From the NCBI GenBank assembly GCA_946478775.1, contig CAMLDR010000251.1:1-5123 (forward strand): a stretch of 5,123 bases of DNA, given 5' to 3'. This document shows, piece after piece, positions 1 to 4,488 of the stretch. The DNA is from an uncultured Flavobacteriales bacterium. Its GTDB lineage: Bacteria > Bacteroidota > Bacteroidia > Flavobacteriales > Crocinitomicaceae. Under the pieces are notes generated by a model. The model was not told the DNA's origin. It did no database searches and was given only the letters and a program-made list of their open reading frames with translations. A program made the translations under genes and the position numbers. The number at the start of each line of letters is the position of its first letter. The stretch's first letter is position 1.

Positions 1-1
1 T

Positions 2-253
2 GAAGCAGATCGGGAGCGTTTGGATAAAGTGTTGACTTTATTTCCGAACCCCACAACGGATGTAGTAAAGGTTTCAGGGACCGGATCGGAAGAGCTGCAT
101 TACCAGGTATTCGATGACAAGGGTGTTATGCTCTCCCGCAAGGAGAAAGTGCTCAATCAAAGCTTCTCGTTAACAAATTATTCCACCGGAACATATTATA
201 TTCGTATTTACTCCGAGACAACTTATGTGGTACGGAAAGTAGTAAAAATGTAA
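2..253 (+). CDS. C-terminal end of a T9SS cargo protein (type A sorting domain), 5' partial
   Basis: This is the last part of a larger gene whose start lies left of the window; the frame is open from base 2 to the TAA at 251-253, so a TTG-initiated small protein at 20 is unlikely. The visible 83 residues read as a Por-secretion C-terminal (type A) sorting domain. LTLFPNPTTD opens the domain, a beta-rich middle contains YQVFDDKG, and STGTYYIRI precedes a basic tail, VVRKVVKM. In known T9SS proteins this domain directs export across the outer membrane and is removed by PorU, leaving the cargo attached to the surface or released. The catalytic or binding part of this protein is outside the window, so its function cannot be told. 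The next gene starts 2 bases after the stop, which suggests co-transcription. Confidence 0.9.
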   Translation, partial: EADRERLDKVLTLFPNPTTDVVKVSGTGSEELHYQVFDDKGVMLSRKEKVLNQSFSLTNYSTGTYYIRIYSETTYVVRKVVKM

Positions 254-255
254 AA

Positions 256-756
256 ATGGGTTTCATTAAAAAATATCAGATACTAATCCTGGCTTTCATA
301 GCCGGGGTTAGTATCGTTTTTTCCTGTACCAAGGAAAAGACGCCGACACCGGTTACACCCGAACCCACTAAATGGGAAAAAATTGCTGGACACTATAAGG
401 TATATGATACAACCGGTGTGTATTTGTATGACATGGATTTAATTCATACTCACAACAATATTACCAATAGAGATTCAATCCGCTTCGAAAATTTTGATGG
501 GGAATTTACATTTACAACTCAACAGGAAGAGTTTGGGAATATTCCAATGTATGTAGCAATTGGGGGGGGGGATACGCTATACGATTCCAATAATAAACGA
601 TGGAAATTAAATGGCGGAACATTTACTTATTACAACAACTGGAACAACGATACCATTCCCTTACGCTTCAATAAAACAAACATCAATTACTACATCCAGG
701 ATGTAACGCCGTATTATGCCTGTGACTGCAAACAGATTGCCGTGAAGCAGCATTGA
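256..756 (+). CDS. Small lipoprotein of unknown function, tandem copy 1, with in-frame G10 tract
   Basis: The product is 166 residues. A basic N-terminus (MGFIKKYQ) and a hydrophobic stretch lead to a lipobox VFSC with the lipidated cysteine at 24, followed by TKEK and a Thr/Pro-rich linker. The mature part of 143 residues is probably beta-rich, with a conserved block WEKIAGHYKVYDTTG and a C-terminal CDC (Cys156, Cys158). I do not recognise the family. A lipocalin-like fold is possible, but only from its size and beta-rich look. The residues IGGGD are encoded by ten consecutive G (562-571); gain of one base brings a stop after 7 further codons and loss of one base a stop after about 12. The ATG is 2 bases after the preceding stop and no Shine-Dalgarno is visible, as is usual in Bacteroidota. 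The next gene is a close paralogue. Predicted location: outer-membrane lipoprotein, side of membrane unknown. Confidence 0.88.
   Translation: MGFIKKYQILILAFIAGVSIVFSCTKEKTPTPVTPEPTKWEKIAGHYKVYDTTGVYLYDMDLIHTHNNITNRDSIRFENFDGEFTFTTQQEEFGNIPMYVAIGGGDTLYDSNNKRWKLNGGTFTYYNNWNNDTIPLRFNKTNINYYIQDVTPYYACDCKQIAVKQH
562..571 (+). repeat. G10 homopolymer inside lipoprotein copy 1
   Basis: Ten G in a row encode the Gly-Gly-Gly plus the first base of the following Asp codon. The window is otherwise AT-rich, and glycine could be encoded by GGA, GGT or GGC, so an unbroken run is notable. The identical tract occurs 503 bases later in copy 2. Runs of this length are known slippage sites in phase-variable genes of other bacteria; variation here is inferred, not shown. 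Confidence 0.95.
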
Positions 757-817
757 ATGTAATGAAAGGGTTCACAACATATCCAATACTCATCCTGACT
801 TTCGTTGGGATGAGTAT
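721..817 (+). repeat. 97-bp perfect direct repeat, left copy (junction of lipoprotein copies 1 and 2)
   Basis: This segment is identical base for base to 1224-1320. It covers the last residues of copy 1 (from CDCKQIAVKQH), its TGA, the 5-base spacer, and the start and most of the signal peptide of copy 2. One mismatch at 818 is followed by 17 more identical bases, so 721-835 and 1224-1338 match at 114 of 115 positions. The flanking gene bodies are clearly more diverged, which points to recent duplication or gene conversion at the junction. Confidence 0.97.
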
Positions 818-1259
818 TGTTTTTTCCTGTACAAAGGAAAAAACACCCACGCCGGTTACACCTGAACCTACCAAGTGGGAAAAGATTGCTGGACACTACA
901 AAGTCTATGATACAACCGGAGTGTATTTGTATGATATGGATTTGACCCATATTCATGATACTACAGCGAATGGAGATTCGATTCGGTTTGAAAATTTTGA
1001 TGGGGAATTTACATTCACAGCCAAGCAAATCACAGCTAATAATCTTCCTATGTATGTACGTATTGGGGGGGGGGATACGCTATACGATTCCAATAATAAA
1101 AGATGGAAAATAGCTAGTGGAATATTCACTTACTATAACAATTGGAATAATGATACTATTCCACTCCGTTTCAATAAAACCAACATCAATTACTACATCC
1201 AGGATTTAACGCCGTATTATGCTTGTGACTGCAAACAGATTGCCGTGAAGCAGCATTGA
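762..1259 (+). CDS. Small lipoprotein of unknown function, tandem copy 2, with in-frame G10 tract
   Basis: The product is 165 residues and a close paralogue of the gene before it; its mature part has the same length of 143 residues. I choose the ATG at 762 over the in-frame TTG at 753, because the ATG sits right before a normal signal peptide (MKGFTTYPILIL) and TTG would overlap the previous stop. The lipobox is VFSC with Cys23, followed by TKEK and a Thr/Pro linker. The block KWEKIAGHYKVYDTTG to YDMDL is identical in protein to copy 1, yet 8 of its 24 codons differ synonymously. The differing residues cluster in two places: after MDL (THIHDTTANGD against IHTHNNITNRD) and just before the Gly run (TAKQITANNL against TTQQEEFGNI). 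The C-terminal CDC is retained. The G10 tract lies at 1065-1074. The function is unknown. Confidence 0.88.
   Translation: MKGFTTYPILILTFVGMSIVFSCTKEKTPTPVTPEPTKWEKIAGHYKVYDTTGVYLYDMDLTHIHDTTANGDSIRFENFDGEFTFTAKQITANNLPMYVRIGGGDTLYDSNNKRWKIASGIFTYYNNWNNDTIPLRFNKTNINYYIQDLTPYYACDCKQIAVKQH
1065..1074 (+). repeat. G10 homopolymer inside lipoprotein copy 2
   Basis: Ten G at exactly the same codon position as in copy 1 (offset 503). The surrounding block is also identical (1062-1100 against 559-597). A one-base gain leads to a TAA after 7 further codons, and a one-base loss leads to a TAG after about 12. Slippage would remove the last third of the protein. Confidence 0.95.
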
Positions 1260-1320
1260 ATGTAATGAAAGGGTTCACAACATATCCAATACTCATCCTG
1301 ACTTTCGTTGGGATGAGTAT
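1224..1320 (+). repeat. 97-bp perfect direct repeat, right copy (junction of lipoprotein copies 2 and 3)
   Basis: This is the second member of the perfect repeat with 721-817, at an offset of 503 bases. It joins the 3' end of lipoprotein copy 2 to the start of the truncated third copy. Recombination between the two members would delete or duplicate exactly one full gene unit while keeping a functional junction. Confidence 0.97.
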
Positions 1321-1375
1321 CGTTTTTTCCTGTACAAAAGAGAAGATACCGACTGCTGCTGTGCAAGAGTATTAA
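1265..1375 (+). pseudogene. Truncated third lipoprotein copy (36-residue lipopeptide ORF)
   Basis: An ATG 5 bases after the copy 2 stop opens a 36-codon frame ending in TAA at 1373-1375. The first 23 residues, including the signal peptide and the VFSC lipobox, are identical to copy 2. The mature part is only 13 residues (CTKEKIPTAAVQEY without its final residue counts 13), and homology fades after TKEKxPT. The rest of the lipoprotein domain is absent, and the next promoter begins 14 bases downstream. It is best read as a remnant of the tandem array left by duplication followed by deletion. The frame is intact, however, and would yield a signal peptide plus a tiny lipidated peptide if translated. 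Whether that peptide is made or has a role cannot be judged from sequence. Confidence 0.7.
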
Positions 1376-1389
1376 ACATTTTTCTCACT

Positions 1390-1422
1390 TTTGTGCAGCT
1401 TATTGAAAATTGATTATATTTG
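1390..1422 (+). promoter_or_regulatory. Bacteroidota-type promoter upstream of lipoprotein A1
   Basis: The -33 element TTTG at 1390-1393 and the -7 element TATATTTG at 1415-1422 are separated by 21 bases, matching the Bacteroidota pattern TTTG-N17-23-TAnnTTTG. The start codon of A1 lies 25 bases after the -7 box, so the leader should be short. The surrounding 44 bp (1380-1423) are 40/44 identical to the promoter region at 3358-3401, including bases outside the core elements. Confidence 0.75.
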
Positions 1423-1447
1423 AATCAACTTGAAACACCGTCACTGA

Positions 1448-1855
1448 ATGAAACAAAGCATATTAAAATCGTTAAGTTTTAGTTTGATCCTGTTGGTTGC
1501 GTTCTCCTGTAAAAAAGAAAAAGGCGTTCTGGATGATTTCTCACCCGGAAAGTTTGATTTTGTTTATGTATTAAATAATAATTCGATTCAAGATACTATT
1601 ACAGGAGAACTAACAGGACCTTATATATACTCTTCTTATTATATTCTCAAAGTAAGACAGGAATTATCAATGGATAAATCGCTTAAATCTTTTAATATTG
1701 GGACTTATAAAAAAATTACAAGCAGTCGCTTTACTGCACAGGTAAATATAGGTGGAACCATTGCTTATGAAGAGCACGATTCGGATCATTTATCGGTATA
1801 TTTTGAATCAGGTGATACTCTATTTGGTAGTCTCACATTAAACAGAAAACAATGA
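1448..1855 (+). CDS. Small lipoprotein A1, unknown function
   Basis: The product is 135 residues. The signal peptide (MKQSILKSLSFSLILLVAFS) ends in the lipobox AFSC with Cys21, followed by KKEKG. The mature part contains GKFDF, QDTI and a GPYI segment that align by eye with GKYEM, KDTI and GPRI in the first gene of the next pair (2332-2817), so the two are probably distant paralogues. It ends GSLTLNRKQ, resembling the TGKWTLKRK ends of the B-type genes. The ATG is the first start after the promoter at 1390-1422. The stop overlaps the next start as ATGA (1852-1855), so translation of the two genes is probably coupled. I do not recognise a family; small size and alternating hydrophobic and polar residues suggest a beta-sandwich or small barrel, but that is only an impression. 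Confidence 0.85.
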   Translation: MKQSILKSLSFSLILLVAFSCKKEKGVLDDFSPGKFDFVYVLNNNSIQDTITGELTGPYIYSSYYILKVRQELSMDKSLKSFNIGTYKKITSSRFTAQVNIGGTIAYEEHDSDHLSVYFESGDTLFGSLTLNRKQ

Positions 1856-2268
1856 TCAGATCGATACTAATAGCCTTTTTACTTATCGGATTTTTTGTTT
1901 CCGGATGCCTTAAGGAAAGGGGGAAACGTGAATATGAAATGCAATTACTGTTTGATAATGGTGAAGTGTACAAGGATGATGGCATCGTGTCTGAAAAAAA
2001 ATTGAAACAGTATAATCCTACTGCCATCTACACCACTGCATTTAATGATTATTTCTTTCTGAAAGTAGATGACAAATTAGTCAGTTCAGGTCAAATAACA
2101 ATTATTGGTGGAAAACACGGAGACATTTATTTTGAAGGGGCTTATACCCGAAAAGGGAGGGCCTACATGGTGGAGGATGGTTATTTTGAAGTCATTTGGC
2201 GCGATGTTTATGGTGAGCCACTAACTAATTCAGTATTGACTGGTAAATGGACCTTGAAACGTAAATAA
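1852..2268 (+). CDS. Small lipoprotein B1, unknown function
   Basis: The product is 138 residues. The signal peptide MIRSILIAFLLIGFFVSG leads to lipobox VSGC (Cys19), followed by LKERGK. A segment reading IYFEGAYTRKGRAYMVEDG, then YFEVIW, has the layout of small Bacteroidota lipoproteins whose beta strands end in DGxF. The protein ends TGKWTLKRK, exactly as in B2 (2814-3317). B1 and B2 share a similar mature start (EYEMQLLFDNGEV against KYLFRLEFDSGDV), so they are paralogues, with B2 longer through inserted residues in the middle. The start overlaps the stop of A1 by ATGA. The opposite-strand frame over 1833-2027 is a shadow. The function is unknown. Confidence 0.85.
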   Translation: MIRSILIAFLLIGFFVSGCLKERGKREYEMQLLFDNGEVYKDDGIVSEKKLKQYNPTAIYTTAFNDYFFLKVDDKLVSSGQITIIGGKHGDIYFEGAYTRKGRAYMVEDGYFEVIWRDVYGEPLTNSVLTGKWTLKRK

Positions 2269-2284
2269 TTTGTAACGCTGCATC
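2242..2284 (+). repeat. 3' end repeat of B1, matching the 3' end of B2
   Basis: Bases 2242-2261 are identical to 3291-3310 (20/20) and encode the shared GKWTLKR ending. Similarity continues through the stop codon and beyond it: 13 of the 16 bases after the stop (2269-2284) match 3318-3333. Because the match reaches non-coding sequence, it reflects duplicated DNA rather than only a conserved protein motif. The offset is 1049 bases. Confidence 0.85.
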
Positions 2285-2304
2285 CTAAAGTGAGGTGCAG
2301 TTTT
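2278..2304 (+). terminator. Possible weak intrinsic terminator after the A1-B1 pair
   Basis: CTGCATC (2278-2284) can pair with GGTGCAG (2294-2300) through seven base pairs, one of them a T-G wobble, around a nine-base loop. TTTT follows at 2301-2304. The stem is short and the T-run is only four bases, so it may terminate partially or simply be chance. No promoter matching the Bacteroidota pattern is visible in the remaining bases before the next gene, so A2-B2 may depend on read-through. Confidence 0.35.
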
Positions 2305-2331
2305 ACTCCATTATTCTAACATTCAATAACA

Positions 2332-2817
2332 ATGGAAAAAAAAACACTAACATGGTTCAGTCTGATCCTCATTTTTTTACTGATCTTGCCTTCCTGTAAA
2401 AAAGAACAGTTGGGTAAAATGAAAAAAGGAAAGTATGAAATGATAAATATTCGCTCATTTTCCGATGGACAAAAAGACACCATACAATGTTTGGTTTATG
2501 GACCAAGAATATTGGATGGTAATTATTATTTTTCAACTGAAATCAAAGATCAAGTTGTAGATAAAATAGAAATAAAGGTATCGAAAAGAACAATGTTGGT
2601 AAACGGTCCTTTTCCAAAACGTGTTAAATCTTTAATGATCCGGTTTTACTCGAAAAATTTTCCATTACCCGGATATTTTGGTGGTTCCGTTGATTCATAT
2701 GATACTCAGGAGTCTAAATTAATTGTGAACTATACAAGCAAGGGTACAAATTACGCTACTTTACAACAAGAAACCGTATACAACGGATCAGTTCAATTTA
2801 ACTGGGTAGAGCCATGA
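2332..2817 (+). CDS. Small lipoprotein A2, unknown function
   Basis: The product is 161 residues. The signal peptide MEKKTLTWFSLILIFLLI leads to the lipobox LPSC (Cys22), followed by KKEQ. The mature part begins with a lysine-rich stretch (KMKKGKYEM) and shares the GKxxx, DTI, GPxI layout with A1. Unlike A1, B1 and B2, it does not end in the TLxRK motif; its last residues are VQFNWVEP. Nine A follow the first G of codon 2 (2336-2344), encoding EKK. The ATG is 63 bases after the preceding gene, with no clear Shine-Dalgarno. The stop overlaps the next start by ATGA, repeating the arrangement of the A1-B1 pair. The function is not recognised. Confidence 0.85.
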   Translation: MEKKTLTWFSLILIFLLILPSCKKEQLGKMKKGKYEMINIRSFSDGQKDTIQCLVYGPRILDGNYYFSTEIKDQVVDKIEIKVSKRTMLVNGPFPKRVKSLMIRFYSKNFPLPGYFGGSVDSYDTQESKLIVNYTSKGTNYATLQQETVYNGSVQFNWVEP

Positions 2818-3317
2818 AAGGGATTGTATCAATGAGCATCATAGTTATCTTATTAGTAAATATGATCGAAGGATGCACCAAGGAGAATGCCAAAAACAAG
2901 TATTTGTTTCGTTTAGAATTTGATTCCGGTGATGTATGGGAAAAAGAATGTTACTTGTTTGAAAAACACAAACGAAATAAAAGTTACAAGAATAGCGGAG
3001 TTGAAGACGTAGTGGATTTGAAACACTCGAAGGATCTCATTTACACAGATGTGCTAAAAGGAGAAACGGTTCTTTATAAAGTAAATGGTCAAATTTTAAT
3101 CGGAGTCAGCGATGTTAATATCAAGGTTTCGAATTTTAGTATTCTAAACAATCAAAGTGGATTGATGCAGGGAATTATTGAATTGGAAGGATATTACGAA
3201 CAGGATTCTAGAAAATATACCGTAGAAAATGGAACTTTCAAGTTTCAGCTGCGGGGGGCATTATTCAATGTCCCGGATTCTTTGTATACCGGTAAATGGA
3301 CCTTGAAACGGAAATAG
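2814..3317 (+). CDS. Small lipoprotein B2, unknown function
   Basis: The product is 167 residues. A hydrophobic signal (MKGIVSMSIIVILLVN) leads to a lipobox-like MIEGC with Cys21, followed by TKEN. The acidic residue two before the cysteine is unusual but does not remove the main lipobox feature (Gly before Cys). The mature part resembles B1 at its start (LEFDSGDV), in the segment ending with YTVENGTFKF, and in the C-terminal TGKWTLKRK. It is about 29 residues longer, mostly because of a charged insert around residues 43-80. It is the second gene of an ATGA-overlapping pair with A2. The 3' end and the bases after the stop are similar to those of B1. The function is unknown. Confidence 0.85.
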   Translation: MKGIVSMSIIVILLVNMIEGCTKENAKNKYLFRLEFDSGDVWEKECYLFEKHKRNKSYKNSGVEDVVDLKHSKDLIYTDVLKGETVLYKVNGQILIGVSDVNIKVSNFSILNNQSGLMQGIIELEGYYEQDSRKYTVENGTFKFQLRGALFNVPDSLYTGKWTLKRK

Positions 3318-3333
3318 TTTGGAAAGCTACATC
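3291..3333 (+). repeat. 3' end repeat of B2, matching the 3' end of B1
   Basis: This is the partner of 2242-2284, with 20 identical bases in the coding end and partial identity continuing after the stop codon. The hairpin seen after B1 is not preserved here; the sequence diverges after CATC and no T-run follows. Confidence 0.85.
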
Positions 3334-3367
3334 ATTCAAAAAGCAATACCAAATATGTTTTCTCACT

Positions 3368-3400
3368 TTTGTGCATTTTATCCAAAATTGATTATATTTG
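3368..3400 (+). promoter_or_regulatory. Bacteroidota-type promoter upstream of the secreted type B protein
   Basis: The -33 TTTG at 3368-3371 and the -7 TATATTTG at 3393-3400 are 21 bases apart, the same spacing as in the promoter before A1. The ATG follows 28 bases after the -7 box. The wider region 3358-3401 matches 1380-1423 at 40 of 44 positions, with the four differences in the spacer. It probably drives both the secreted protein gene and the PorP/SprF gene behind it. Confidence 0.75.
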
Positions 3401-3428
3401 ATCCACAAATGCTTTACTATTCATTTCA

Positions 3429-4477
3429 ATGAAACCGCTCATACTAATCTTTCTGATTGTTTCTCTCGGCAGTTTTTCCTTCAGCCAGGAAATTTGCAAT
3501 AACAACATTGATGATGACGGAGATCGCTTGATTGATCTGTATGATATCGAAGATTGTCCTTGTACGCGGATGGATACCTTTAAGATTTCATTGATTCCTA
3601 ATCCTTCTTTTGAAGATGTGAATTGTATACCTACAGGCCACAGCCAGTTAAATTGTGCGGAAAATTGGGAACAGGCAACTCTGCAACGACAGATCTTTTC
3701 TCTACCAACGGATACGTATCCACCCTTGTACCATTACCTATTCCGGATGGAAACAATTGTGTTGCAACAGTGTTTCACTGGGACTGGATGGAATACCTTG
3801 GCACCTGTTTAAATGGCCCCCTACTAGCCGGTCAAACTTATTTATTAGAATTCAATGTTGCTGCAAATGTAGCACTTCCGATATCAGAGATAGAGACGCC
3901 TCCAATTCCCATTAATCTGGTAATATTTGGAAAAACTAGCTGTGATCCTTTTCCGCTTCAAACTTATGACTGCCCTGAAAGCTTTGGGTGGAAAGAACTT
4001 GGAAGGATCAGCTATACAATGCAGGAATCATGGGGTACATCCTATTTGTTTTTTAAAACTCAAGAAGATATATATTCAATTATGCTCGGAGGTCAATGTG
4101 GTTACGTTGATGTTGAACAACACTCTGCATTAAATGGAGGGCAAGCTTACATTTTATGGGATAATCTTCAACTAAACCGCGCAGAAGACGAAATCATCTA
4201 CTACATTCCAAACACCTTTACTCCCAACGGAGACGAGCACAACAATACCTTTAATCCGGTTTTTGTATGTGGTTACGACCCGCTGGAATACCGGTTTGAT
4301 ATTTATGACCGCTGGGGAGAAATCGTGTTTACTTCTTTGGATGCCGGAGCGGGCTGGGACGGAACTTACAACGGATTGCCTTCAAAAGACGGCGTTTACG
4401 GGTGGAAACTGGAATACAAAGCAGATAACACTACGGAGAAGAAAGTCCTGACCGGGCACGCGAATTTATTGAGATAA
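3429..4477 (+). pseudogene. Secreted T9SS type B (gliding-motility-associated C-terminal domain) protein, one-base frameshift
   Basis: Frame 1 (3429 to about 3679) encodes a signal peptide, MKPLILIFLIVSLGSFSFSQ, then CNNNIDDDGD with further acidic residues and paired cysteines (23-45). That segment resembles the calcium-binding-like NGIDDDGDGLID segments common in Bacteroidota surface proteins. IPNPSFEDVNC and SQLNCAENWEQAT follow. The frame then shifts, and the continuation, SATTDLFSTNGYVSTL, lies in the -1 frame from 3680 and stays open to TAA at 4475-4477. Inserting one base between 3679 and 3680 (for example a T, giving ACT TCT) restores EQATSATTDLF and a protein of about 349 residues. 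The last 88 residues, from NTFTPNGDEHNNTF through YDRWGEIVF and WDGTYNG to GHANLLR, form the type B sorting domain (CHU_C, TIGR04131-like). With no second lesion, this is either a recent mutation or a sequence error. Unrepaired, the product would stop at 3812 without its sorting domain. Confidence 0.85.
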
Positions 4478-4488
4478 ACCCACGAAAC

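Noticed and set aside
20..253. Stand-alone 77-residue protein starting at TTG 20
   Set aside because: The frame is already open from base 2, and the content is the C-terminal sorting domain normally found at the end of a large protein, so it is the 3' end of a gene from outside the window.
753..761. TTG at 753 as the start of lipoprotein copy 2
   Set aside because: It would overlap the previous stop codon. The ATG at 762 gives a normal signal peptide, and the same ATG is kept in the third copy.
683..1028. Two overlapping minus-strand frames (683-874 and 714-1028)
   Set aside because: They lie opposite the clearly homologous lipoprotein genes, have no signal or motif of their own, and do not fit the strand direction of all other genes. 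They are shadows.
1833..2027. Minus-strand frame of 64 codons across the A1-B1 junction
   Set aside because: It is antisense to two lipoprotein genes with good signal peptides and shows no recognisable protein features.
2262..2272. TAATTTG and TAGTTTG after the B1 and B2 stops as -7 promoter boxes
   Set aside because: They do not fit TAnnTTTG (the bases before TTTG are ATAA and ATAG), and no TTTG lies at a suitable distance upstream. The similarity is explained by the duplicated 3' ends.
2336..2344. A9 run at the start of A2 as a second phase-variation site
   Set aside because: It encodes Glu-Lys-Lys, a common start for signal peptides in AT-rich genomes, and nine A are not unusual here. 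There is no matching tract in A1.
3252..3257. G6 run in B2
   Set aside because: Six G is too short to expect frequent slippage, and it is not conserved in B1.
3675..3690. Programmed -1 frameshift in the type B protein gene
   Set aside because: No X-XXY-YYZ slippery heptamer is present in the zero frame around the junction and I see no strong following hairpin. A plain one-base deletion or sequence error explains the break better.
3655..4451. Small plus-strand frames at 3655-3915, 3927-4133 and 4263-4451
   Set aside because: They overlap the type B secreted protein in other frames. Only the frame ending at 4477 carries the family residues (DGNNCVATVFHWDWMEY, NTFTPNGDE).
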